Below are positions 25,085 through 32,847 of a stretch of DNA of 64,000 nucleotides, piece after piece; position 1 is the first letter of the stretch, and the number at the start of each line of letters is the position of its first letter. The DNA is from Bacillota bacterium (GTDB taxonomy: Bacteria; Bacillota; UBA4882; UBA8346): positions 1,081,115 through 1,145,114 of the forward strand of contig JAEYGI010000040.1 of assembly GCA_023402395.1 (NCBI GenBank), given 5' to 3'. A model generated the notes under the pieces. That model was given only the letters and a program-made list of their open reading frames with translations, searched no databases and was not told where the DNA came from. The position numbers were made by a program, and so were the translations under genes.

Positions 25085-26080
25085 CTATTTAACCAACTCC
25101 ATCCTGTGAAGGAACTTTCCAAAGAATTGGTCCTTTTCCTCCAGAAAAACTTGAAAGTCTTTGCTGTCTTTATAAGTAATCCCGTAATTATTACGGCTCA
25201 TCATCCTGATAAATTCTTGACTGGACGTAATTCGCCGTAGAACGGTTTCCAGAGTGGCGACGATTGATTTGGGAGTCTGAATCGGAACCGCCACGCCGCG
25301 AAACGAACCCATAGCAAAGTTCAGTCTTTTTTCTTTAAGAGTCGGTACATTGGGGAAACCGCGTTCCCTGAATTCTCCCATTACCGCCAGGGGCCGGACT
25401 TTGCGTTTCCTGATCAAAACGGCCGCCTCCGGCAGGCTACAAGTGACCACATCAACCCCGCCGGCCATCAATTGCTGCAGTGCCGGAGCAGCGCCATTCT
25501 GGGGCATCCAGGGCAGGGCGCTCTCTTTCAATCCCAATGCAGCCAACCACCCGATCCGGCCAATATCCCAAATCCCGCCTTTCCCGGTCCCTGAAGCTCT
25601 TAACCGCCCCGGCCTGGTTTTAATTTGATTCTGAAGCTCCTCAAGAGTTTGCCAAGGCGAATCAGCCCGAACCATAATTCCGGCGGCGTCGGAGTTGACC
25701 AAAGCCACCGGCTGGAAATTTTTATAAGAAATTTCGGTCAGGCCCATCCAGTGCATTGACGCAATCTCCGTAGTAATCATCGTCAAGACATATCCGTCGG
25801 GCTCGGCGGTGGCGCCCGCGATATGGCCCAGAACCCCGGAGCCGCTTGGTTTGTTCATAACTACCACGGTTTGGCCGAGTTCCTTCTCCAAGAGCTTGGC
25901 TAGAAATCGGCCGACTTGATCGCTCCCCCCTTTTTCAGCCCACGGAATGATCAGTGTCAGCGGCTGGTTTGGATAGGCTCCCCGGTTGTCCCGAGGAAGT
26001 CCGGCAAGTGAGTTCTCCGCTGTAATCAGGCAAAAGACGATAAATAACCCAAACAGCCCGTGAAGAAATTTGGATAACAT
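25085..26080 (-). CDS. TctC/Bug-family periplasmic-type substrate-binding protein (orphan)
   Basis: The 331-residue protein starts with a signal peptide (FLHGLFGLFIVFCLITAENS) and matches the binding-protein family of tripartite tricarboxylate transporters: YPNQPLTLIIPWAEKGGSDQ, VVVMNKPSGSGVLGH, EPDGYVLTMITTE, WQTLEELQNQIKTRPG and DVVTCSLPEA. It would catch a carboxylate outside the inner membrane. I start at the ATG at 26080, 4 bases after GGGGG; the frame to 26149 has no signal-like start. No TctA or TctB membrane gene is beside it, and the neighbours are unrelated. Confidence 0.88.
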   Translation of the reverse strand: MLSKFLHGLFGLFIVFCLITAENSLAGLPRDNRGAYPNQPLTLIIPWAEKGGSDQVGRFLAKLLEKELGQTVVVMNKPSGSGVLGHIAGATAEPDGYVLTMITTEIASMHWMGLTEISYKNFQPVALVNSDAAGIMVRADSPWQTLEELQNQIKTRPGRLRASGTGKGGIWDIGRIGWLAALGLKESALPWMPQNGAAPALQQLMAGGVDVVTCSLPEAAVLIRKRKVRPLAVMGEFRERGFPNVPTLKEKRLNFAMGSFRGVAVPIQTPKSIVATLETVLRRITSSQEFIRMMSRNNYGITYKDSKDFQVFLEEKDQFFGKFLHRMELVK

Positions 26081-26264
26081 GATACCCCCGGACGTTGTTG
26101 GTAAATTCAAAAAATTTGTGCTTCGAGATTTTGTGATATAATTCGACATGAAGAATTAATATCCTGTTCTTCAATCTAAAGGCCTGTACCAACCGGAAAC
26201 CATCGTACCGCCAGAAAAATGCTCCATTATATCCGGCACTGCTAATGAATTGGAACTATCGTCA

Positions 26265-27092
26265 TCACAGATCCAACGTCAAATCCTTTAAAAGCCGGTC
26301 AACCAGATCCAATGACTTCATGGCTCCGGTATCCATCCACCAACCATCCAGCAGTTCATAACTGAGATCGCCCCGTTGAATATAGGTGCGAATCAAATCC
26401 GGCAACTCCGGCTCATTCCGGCCGATTCTCCGCAGCCGCCGGATAATCTCAAAAACGGTTTCGTCGAAACAGTAAATCCCGGTGATACAAAGATTCGACC
26501 GATATTTCCCGGTTTTTTCCTCAAGCGCGACCACCTTCTCATCCCGCAAACGGGCCACCGGGCGGCCCGAGGGATTATCCACTTCTTTAAGAAACAATTT
26601 CATCCCGGACTTTTGCCGCCTGAACCCCTCTAAATAGGAACGGAGCTCCGCCTCGAAAAGATTATCCCCCTCCATGACCAACAACCGCTCGCCCGCCGCG
26701 AATTCCTCCGCCAGTTCCAATGCGGCCACCGGACCGCCGGATTTCTTTTGCACTTGATAACTGAATTTGAGATCCCATTCAGCGCCGCTTCCGAGCAATT
26801 CAATGAGATCACCGATATGGAATGGATCGGTAATGAGCATGATTCGCTGAATCCCGGCCTGTTTCATGGCTGCGATCGGGTAGAAGACCATGGGATATTT
26901 CCCATTTCCAATGGGATGCAAATGCCGGTTGGTTATTTTCGATAATGAAAGAAATCGCCATTCGGAACCAACTGCCAGAATGACCCCTTTCAATCTCCCC
27001 CGCCCCCTCATCCGCCGGCTAAATAAAACATAATTACCGGTAATTTGACGATTTAACACTTTCATGATATGTCCATCGAATCCATCCGGCAC
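26265..27092 (-). CDS. Divergent RfbA-like sugar nucleotidyltransferase
   Basis: The 275-residue protein aligns with glucose-1-phosphate thymidylyltransferases: KITNRHLHPIGN, YPMVFYPIAAMKQAGIQRIM, LLVMEGDNLFEA (the metal Asp of GDN is kept), ITGIYCFDETVFEIIRRL and LLDGWWMDTGAMKSL. The nucleotide-binding signature GGxGTRL is replaced by AVGSEWRF at about residue 40, and the Lys of the usual KHLLP is Arg. Catalysis or nucleotide choice may therefore differ, or activity may be lost. The start is uncertain: no clear ribosome site precedes 27092, and in-frame ATGs at 27065 or 27011 are possible. It stands alone. Confidence 0.75.
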   Translation of the reverse strand: MPDGFDGHIMKVLNRQITGNYVLFSRRMRGRGRLKGVILAVGSEWRFLSLSKITNRHLHPIGNGKYPMVFYPIAAMKQAGIQRIMLITDPFHIGDLIELLGSGAEWDLKFSYQVQKKSGGPVAALELAEEFAAGERLLVMEGDNLFEAELRSYLEGFRRQKSGMKLFLKEVDNPSGRPVARLRDEKVVALEEKTGKYRSNLCITGIYCFDETVFEIIRRLRRIGRNEPELPDLIRTYIQRGDLSYELLDGWWMDTGAMKSLDLVDRLLKDLTLDL

Positions 27093-27173
27093 CGGGTTTT
27101 TCGAAGGATCCCGGGAAACATGCCCAAAGCATTTAAAATACTCCGCTGATCCCCGCCATTATGGAAGGGGAAT
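27093..27173. other. Upstream region of the nucleotidyltransferase gene
   Basis: Short stretch before the repeat cluster. No clear promoter or ribosome site for the leftward gene was found, which is part of why its start is uncertain. Confidence 0.4.
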
Positions 27174-27372
27174 CTGCCAATTGTCCGTTGGCACCTGCCA
27201 ATTGTCGAATGTTACTTGCCAATGCCTGATTGTCATCTCCCCCAAGCACATTGTCACCTGACTCCACCCCAATGGCATCCGGCAATTTCCAATTGGTGGA
27301 TCGCAATTTTAGATTGGCAGATAGCAATGTGAAATAGGATCTTCACAATAGGAATGGGGCAATTGACAATGG
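27174..27372. repeat. Intergenic cluster of CCAATTGTC-type short repeats
   Basis: CTGCCAATTGTC occurs twice, 21 bases apart (27174 and 27195), and a diverged third copy starts about 20 bases later. Further ATTGTC, CCAAT, ATTGG and the inverted GACAAT words run on to about 27372. No gene is supported in the 549-base gap 27093-27641; an open frame at 27254-27472 merely follows the repeat. Confidence 0.65.
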
Positions 27373-27488
27373 AGAAAAATGGGTTGACGATGATGCAAGG
27401 AGGAAAGAAAAGGATAAAAAGCAGCGGTGCGCAAAAACAGGGGAAAATAATAAAGCGGCGAATCAATAACACCGCTGATAAGAGAAAC

Positions 27489-27527
27489 TAAACCCCCAAC
27501 TTACTTTTCAAAGTAACCGGGGGTTTA
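27489..27527 (-). terminator. Likely terminator of the kinase/response-regulator operon
   Basis: A 9-bp stem TAAACCCCC / GGGGGTTTA encloses a second stem TTACTTT / AAAGTAA. On the minus strand a moderately T-rich stretch (GTTTCTCTT) follows. It lies 115 bases beyond the response-regulator stop. Confidence 0.6.
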
Positions 27528-27641
27528 ATTGATCACCAGAAGTATATTCAAGGTTGGAAAGCACAATTCAAACCGCTTTTTTTCGACGGTTTGAGCGGAC
27601 TCTCGCCATACCCGGCTTGAGGTTGCAACGCCAACTCTCCT

Positions 27642-28022
27642 TTATGAGGCATGGCACAGATCTTGAAGGATGGAATTGACCTTCTCCACCACATCCATCA
27701 CATCAAAGGGTTTGGCGAGAAATCCCTGATAACTCTCTTCCGGCGGAAAGTCATGCGGGTTGGGAACCGCCCCGGTGATCAGAATCGCCGGGATTTGAGT
27801 GAGTCGCGGGCATTGCCGCATATAGAGGACAATATCCCGGCCGCTCATCCCGGGCAAGAAGAGATCGATCAGTATCAGATCCGGTTTCATCCCGGTTTCC
27901 AGGCGTTCCAGCCCGGAAAGGCCGGTGTTAGCAACATCGGTGCTATGACCCTCGTCGTTGAGTATCTCTTGCAGCGCCAGAGCAATCGCAGGCTCGTCAT
28001 CAATAATCAAGATCCTGGCCAT
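27642..28022 (-). CDS. Single-domain response regulator (receiver only)
   Basis: The 126-residue protein is a bare receiver domain: ILIIDDEPAIALAL (acid pocket), PDLILIDLFLPGMSG with the phospho-Asp at about residue 53, ILITGA with the switch Thr, and FLAKPFD with the conserved Lys. There is no output domain. The ATG at 28022 has GGAGGG 5 bases upstream, inside the end of the kinase gene, so translation is coupled. It should accept phosphate from the kinase beside it and pass it on or bind a partner. Receiver-only proteins such as Spo0F relay sporulation signals, but nothing here proves that role. Confidence 0.93.
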   Translation of the reverse strand: MARILIIDDEPAIALALQEILNDEGHSTDVANTGLSGLERLETGMKPDLILIDLFLPGMSGRDIVLYMRQCPRLTQIPAILITGAVPNPHDFPPEESYQGFLAKPFDVMDVVEKVNSILQDLCHAS

Positions 28023-28023
28023 G

Positions 28024-30003
28024 TTATCCCTCCTCTGGTTGATACAACGGAAGTTTAACATACACGATCGTTCCTTGACCCGGTTCACTCTCCACCCAAA
28101 TCAATCCCTGATGTTTGGTAATGATGTCCCGACAGATATACAACCCCAGCCCCAAACCGCCGGGGTCCTGAAACCGTTCGATATTGGTCGCGCGAAAGAA
28201 GCCTTCAAAGACCGCATTCAATTGATCCCCGGGAATTCCGACCCCCTGATCCCGAACCGTCAGGATCGACCAACTGTCTCCAACCGTCAGATCGACGTTA
28301 ACCTCGCTTTTGAACGGCGAATATTTAAGCGCGTTATTCAACAGATTCCGGAATACATTTTCCAGCCGGAAGTAATCGCCCATAATCCAACATTGACGGC
28401 ATCCCGAAAAGTTAAGCGTGATCCGGGCAGCGTCCTCACCGCTCATAAAGGGTTTCAAGGCCGATTGAATGACGCGAATCAGATTAAGTTGCGTAAACTC
28501 CATTGGAAAATGGCCTTCTTGGATCTGAAACGCATCCAAGATCGCGTTAAGCAGATTGGAAAGCCGGTCGATCTCACGCTCCATCGCCAGGGCGATCCGC
28601 GCGATATCACCCAGGGGACGTCCGGCGGTTACCCGATAGCGCAGCAACGAGAGTCCGCCCTTGACTCCGGCCATCGGATTGCGCAATTCATGGGCGGCAA
28701 TCTGTAAAAAACGATTGCGGGTTCTATCCCGTTCCTCGGCGTTTTCCTTGGCCCGTTGCGCCGCGGCGGCGATTTTCCGTTCGTGAATGTCACGGGCGAT
28801 CCCGAGGATGTTACCGTCCGGAAGCATGGTGGTATTAATCTCCACCGCCACTTCCCGGCCGTCCTTGGCGTTCATCACGACTTCACCCAAAAATCCGCCT
28901 TTTTCGGGAAAACTATGGTAATGAGCTGGGTCGGGATAAGTAATCAGCTTTCGGAGGTTGAACTTCATCAACTCATCTTTCTCATAGCGCAATAGCCGGC
29001 AGGCCGCCTGATTAATCTGGAGCAAGCTGCCGCCGGGATCAGTGACGAAGACGGCGTCACCCGAGTGTTCAAACAAGGATTGATATAATGCCTGACTTTC
29101 AACCAAGGCTTGTTCAATTTTTTTACGGGCAACTGCCGCCGCCATCTGCTGGGAAAAGATCTTGAGCGCTCCCACTTCTTCAAGTTCCGCGTTCCCGGGC
29201 ATGACGATGACAATATCGCCCAAAAACTGTTCCCGGTAGATTAAATTGCTGACATAGATCTTGCCCAGTTGCAGTCCGGTTCGGTCGATTCCTTCCAGAA
29301 CCGCCGCGCCCACCGATTGCCGAAGATTGTCAAAGGCCTGAATTTCAGTGGAGTGATGAATCGGAAATCCGGTCCAATCCCATTGGCGGCCAACCGGATT
29401 GAATCCTAAGGCCTTTTCGGCGGCGGCCTCATGTTCCGGGGCGATCGACAATGCTTCCGAGGTAGTTATCCGGGTCAAACTGTTGAATGTCTGGAATAGA
29501 ATCGCAAAAGCTCCCGTCACCCCGCGCAGCCGGTCGGCCATCAACTTATAATTAATCTGCCCGTATGGAAACTCCGAATGGAGGTGGCTGGATTCGGAGA
29601 GAAAATTGAGGATAGCGTTCCGTTTCCGCAGTGTCTCCGATTTGAGCCTACACTCGCTTAAATCCCGGAATTGGATGATCAATTCTTGTTGCCACTTGAC
29701 GATGGAGATCTCAACCGGAAAAACCGACCCATCGTACCGGAGCAGCTCCATCTCGCCGCGATAGCCTTGATAATTGGACCACTCACGCGGTTGATCCCCC
29801 TCGGCCAAACGGTTGATGAGCCGATTGAATTTTATCGTTTGGATTAGCGCCGAGGTGTATCCAAGATAGCTCAAAGCGGCATCGTTGGCGTATAATATCA
29901 ATCCGGTGGAAGCGGAGACAAGGCATGCCCCATCCAGACTGTGTCGGATAACATGTATCAGCGCTTCCATTCCGTACTCATCGTTCATCTCGTTGGTTCT
30001 CAC
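28024..30003 (-). CDS. Soluble PAS-containing sensor histidine kinase
   Basis: The 659-residue kinase has no membrane span. Order: a PAS domain (about 12-120, LYANDAALSYLGY, RYDGSVFPVEI), a GAF-like middle (about 130-300), a second PAS (about 312-425, VFVTDPGGSLLQINQAACRL), the phospho-His in AAHELRNPMAGV (about 440), and the ATPase domain with NLLNNALKYSP, VRDQGVGIP and GLGLGLYICRDI. It autophosphorylates in response to a cytosolic signal and should donate to the receiver protein encoded one base downstream. The frame opens with GTG at 30003, inside a GGTGAG ribosome-site-like run; the ATG at 29988 is an equally good start. Confidence 0.93.
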   Translation of the reverse strand: MRTNEMNDEYGMEALIHVIRHSLDGACLVSASTGLILYANDAALSYLGYTSALIQTIKFNRLINRLAEGDQPREWSNYQGYRGEMELLRYDGSVFPVEISIVKWQQELIIQFRDLSECRLKSETLRKRNAILNFLSESSHLHSEFPYGQINYKLMADRLRGVTGAFAILFQTFNSLTRITTSEALSIAPEHEAAAEKALGFNPVGRQWDWTGFPIHHSTEIQAFDNLRQSVGAAVLEGIDRTGLQLGKIYVSNLIYREQFLGDIVIVMPGNAELEEVGALKIFSQQMAAAVARKKIEQALVESQALYQSLFEHSGDAVFVTDPGGSLLQINQAACRLLRYEKDELMKFNLRKLITYPDPAHYHSFPEKGGFLGEVVMNAKDGREVAVEINTTMLPDGNILGIARDIHERKIAAAAQRAKENAEERDRTRNRFLQIAAHELRNPMAGVKGGLSLLRYRVTAGRPLGDIARIALAMEREIDRLSNLLNAILDAFQIQEGHFPMEFTQLNLIRVIQSALKPFMSGEDAARITLNFSGCRQCWIMGDYFRLENVFRNLLNNALKYSPFKSEVNVDLTVGDSWSILTVRDQGVGIPGDQLNAVFEGFFRATNIERFQDPGGLGLGLYICRDIITKHQGLIWVESEPGQGTIVYVKLPLYQPEEG

Positions 30004-30108
30004 CCGTTATGTCCGATTTATGGAATGAATTTGATACATAACCAAAAATTCCTTCAGGAAATTTCAATTCACCGGAAAAAGTTAGTTTCGATCCCCGAAT
30101 AGCGGGCA

Positions 30109-30984
30109 TCATTCCTTAAAGCCCTCCCCCAACACTTCGTGAACATCGGATATAATTACAAAAGCCTTGGGATCAATCTGGCGGACCAGTTCTTTTAGTT
30201 TACCTTCTTCAGCGCGGGAGATAACGCAGAGAATAACCTCTTTCCGTTCGGTGGAATATAAGCCACGGCCGAAAAGTCCGGTGGCCCCGCGCTGCAGTTC
30301 GCTCAGAATCTTCCGTCCGATCTCCTCGGAGTGCTCGGAGACGATGAAAGCCGCCTTCGCATAGTCAAAGCCTTCCAAAACCGTATCCAGTACCTTTCCG
30401 GTCACAAATAGCGTAATTACGGCATACAGTGCCAGTTCTGTGCTGCGAAAAACCAATCCGGCGAGAAAAATAATCGATCCGTCAAAGATCAGTAACGATT
30501 GGCCGATGGAGATCCCGGTAAAACGGTTCAATAATTGCGCCGCCAAGTCGGTTCCTCCGGTTGTGCCGCGGAACCGGAAGGCCAGGCCCATTCCCACACC
30601 AGCGATGACCCCCCCGTACAATGACGCCAGCAACGGATCTTTGGTGAGCGGCAATAGATGGACGAACTTTCCCCAAAATTCGGTGGTAATCGAGATAAAT
30701 GCCGCACCAAATAAGGTTTTGGCCCCGAATCTCGGCCCGAATGTCCACAAACACGCCAGAAACAGCGGTAAATTCATCATCAACATGGTCCAGGCTACTG
30801 GCCATCCCCATAAATAATAAAGAATGATCGCCAGGCCGCTAACTCCGCCGGCGGCAATTTTGTTGGGAATTAATAACCATACCAACGAGAGCGACGTGAT
30901 AGTAACGCCGAGCAAAATTCCAAGGTAGTCCCGGAGTTCACGGCGGATCGCGGGCCAATCCGGTTTTAGTAACCACCTACCCAT
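30109..30984 (-). CDS. YitT-family membrane protein
   Basis: The 291-residue protein has about five membrane spans with the YitT marks (IPNKIAAGGVSGLAIILYYL, GGVIAGVGMGLAFRFRGTTG, GGTDLAAQLL) and a C-terminal DUF2179 domain (EGFDYAKAAFIVSEHSEEIG, GYL-like YSTERKEVILCVISR, DPKAFVIISDVHEVLGEGF). Its role is unknown; the family is common in Bacillota. Its ATG directly follows the stop of the TagA-family gene, so it ends the long operon that starts at ligA. Confidence 0.92.
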   Translation of the reverse strand: MGRWLLKPDWPAIRRELRDYLGILLGVTITSLSLVWLLIPNKIAAGGVSGLAIILYYLWGWPVAWTMLMMNLPLFLACLWTFGPRFGAKTLFGAAFISITTEFWGKFVHLLPLTKDPLLASLYGGVIAGVGMGLAFRFRGTTGGTDLAAQLLNRFTGISIGQSLLIFDGSIIFLAGLVFRSTELALYAVITLFVTGKVLDTVLEGFDYAKAAFIVSEHSEEIGRKILSELQRGATGLFGRGLYSTERKEVILCVISRAEEGKLKELVRQIDPKAFVIISDVHEVLGEGFKE

Positions 30985-31722
30985 TTACGGATCACCTCTG
31001 TCCGAGTCAAATAAAATTTGATGAAACCAAAAATCGATTAAATCGGGAAGATGCCTAATTCTACGCGGTTCCAGAGCCATTCTGTATAGCCACTCCCAGC
31101 CTCGCTTCCGAATCCCGGCGGGTGCCTCCCACTTGCGGCCGGCCAAAACATCAAGCGCCCCACCGACCCCGATGCCAACGGTTCCTTCCAAGCGAGGCAA
31201 AACATCGGCCAAAAACAGTTCCTGGCGGGGCGAACCCAACCCCGCCAGTAACAGTCCGGGTTGAAGCCGGAGAATCTCTTTCATGACCTCAGTTTCTGCC
31301 AAGGAATCACCGAACCCGTCCCGAAGCGCGGCTACGTTCAAGCCCGGCCAGTTTTCGACCAAATTAGGATGCAATGCGAGCGGTAAACCCTTGGAACCTC
31401 CGTAACAATAGACAGGGCATCCGATATCGGCGCAAAGCTTTAATAGCTCCCGGACCAGGTCGATTCCGGCGATCCGGGGCGCTGTTTGATGGCCGTTCCT
31501 GCGCAAGCAAAGCTCAATTCCGTAGCCGTCAACCGTTACCAAATCAGCCCGCCGCAACACCTGCCGAAAGCTTTGATTGCGGCGGGCCTCCTGCCACATC
31601 AAGGCGTTCAGGGTAACGATCTGGTGTGAGCGCCGTCGGGTCGCAAACCATTCCGTCATCCGGCCGAATAAGTCTTCCCTGGTAAAAAGGTCAACGGGAA
31701 TTTCATCGATAAATACACGCAT
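30985..31722 (-). CDS. WecG/TagA/CpsF-family glycosyltransferase
   Basis: The 245-residue protein has the GT26 pattern: VTLNALMWQEARRNQSFRQV, RADLVTVDGYGIELCLR, VYCYGGSKG, LLAGLGSPRQELFLA and GIGVGGALDVLAGRKWEAP, with ERxxxEWLYR-like RGWEWLYRMALEPRRI at the end. TagA-type enzymes add N-acetylmannosamine to lipid-linked GlcNAc at the inner membrane, starting wall teichoic acid or a secondary wall polymer. It directly follows csaB (stop and start adjacent), so it likely builds the polymer that CsaB pyruvylates. Confidence 0.93.
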   Translation of the reverse strand: MRVFIDEIPVDLFTREDLFGRMTEWFATRRRSHQIVTLNALMWQEARRNQSFRQVLRRADLVTVDGYGIELCLRRNGHQTAPRIAGIDLVRELLKLCADIGCPVYCYGGSKGLPLALHPNLVENWPGLNVAALRDGFGDSLAETEVMKEILRLQPGLLLAGLGSPRQELFLADVLPRLEGTVGIGVGGALDVLAGRKWEAPAGIRKRGWEWLYRMALEPRRIRHLPDLIDFWFHQILFDSDRGDP

Positions 31723-32847
31723 TTAGACCTTTGCGATAAACCGTTTCAGTAATTCTTGATTTTCTAAAGCGCTGGCCCTCCATAGCGATCTGACATCGGG
31801 TGTCTGATACGCATCGCGTCGGACTAGTTGGGCCCGGATCGCCCCAGCAAGCATGCTGTTGGATTGTCCGGCGGAGATTAGCCGGTATGGAAGCCTCAAC
31901 CAATTGCAGAAACCTTCAAGCTTTGAATCAACAGCCAGGCCAAATACAGGCCGCTCCTCAATTACCGCAGCCACCAGCCCGTGAAGACGGGCGCTAACCA
32001 CTAGGTCGAGCCCGGCGACGGCAGCCTGAAGCGATGCCCAACCTTCCCGACAAGTCGGAAGATATCTTATTCCAAGAGAGTCTGTTAACAATTCAGCCAA
32101 CCTTTGATCCCGGCTGTCGGTCGTCAACAAAAATAACTCCACTCCTTCGTCCATTTGTAACGATTCCAATAGCTGGAACCACCAACCGACTCTCAGTACT
32201 TTGGAATTGTTGATCACCAATCCAATTCGCTCCCGCGTTTTACAAGGGTATTTACTCCAGTAAGCGCCAATTTTCTCAGGAGCGAGCGATTTCAATGCCA
32301 ATAACGGTTCCGCGGTTAGAACCACTTGTAGACCGGCTGCTTTTAATTCAGTTGCGATTTCTAGAGATAACCGGTCCCGAATCGAAAGTGCCTCGACCCG
32401 GTCTAATGCAAACTTGGCCGCCAATTTCCCCATCCTGGTCCGGAGCGGACCTATTCCCTGCCCGTACAGAAAAATCCGCAACCCGTTCCTCCGAGCCAGC
32501 CAGACCAGCATGGCATAGTAAAAAATGCTGCGCCGGCTGGAAGCATCCTGGAACAACGCACCACCGCCCCCCACCAGCCATCGCGCTCTTTTAAACGCCC
32601 TGATTATGGCGGTAAGATCATATTTTGCCACGGCTCGGACCTGATATTCGGCAGCTGTCCGGGCGGGGTCGGCGGAGATAACGCTGATTGCGGAGATTCC
32701 GGTCTCCCGGATGGCCTCAATGATTTGGAGAAGATTAGCTTCGTCTCCCAAGTTGCCGCAACCATAATATCCGAACAGAACCAGTCCGTCCCGGTTTAAA
32801 CTGTCCGTTCCTGTTGAGCGGCGAGCGCCATTCCGATCAAAAGCCAA
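31723..32847 (-). CDS. csaB: Polysaccharide pyruvyl transferase CsaB
   Basis: CsaB adds pyruvate ketals to secondary cell-wall polymers, making the ligand for SLH-domain proteins. The 374-residue protein shows FGYYGCGNLGDEANL near the start, RARWLVGGGGALFQDASSRR, FLYGQGIGPLRTRMGKL, LSIRDRLSLE and DLVVSARLHGLVAAVIEERP. I start at the TTG at 32847, 6 bases after GGAGG. The frame runs up to 32976, but that part overlaps the preceding gene heavily. Even so the start overlaps the O-antigen-ligase-like gene by 52 bases, suggesting translational coupling. In diderm Bacillota such polymers tether the outer membrane; that link is inference here. Confidence 0.92.
   Translation of the reverse strand: MAFDRNGARRSTGTDSLNRDGLVLFGYYGCGNLGDEANLLQIIEAIRETGISAISVISADPARTAAEYQVRAVAKYDLTAIIRAFKRARWLVGGGGALFQDASSRRSIFYYAMLVWLARRNGLRIFLYGQGIGPLRTRMGKLAAKFALDRVEALSIRDRLSLEIATELKAAGLQVVLTAEPLLALKSLAPEKIGAYWSKYPCKTRERIGLVINNSKVLRVGWWFQLLESLQMDEGVELFLLTTDSRDQRLAELLTDSLGIRYLPTCREGWASLQAAVAGLDLVVSARLHGLVAAVIEERPVFGLAVDSKLEGFCNWLRLPYRLISAGQSNSMLAGAIRAQLVRRDAYQTPDVRSLWRASALENQELLKRFIAKV

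Noticed and set aside
26100..26160. TATAAT near 26136 on the plus strand as a promoter
   Set aside because: The best -35 match gives a 15-base spacer, and no plus-strand gene follows.
27254..27472. 72-residue minus-strand frame rich in Ile, Phe and Pro
   Set aside because: It overlaps the CCAATTG-type repeat cluster, has no ribosome site, and its composition follows the repeat.
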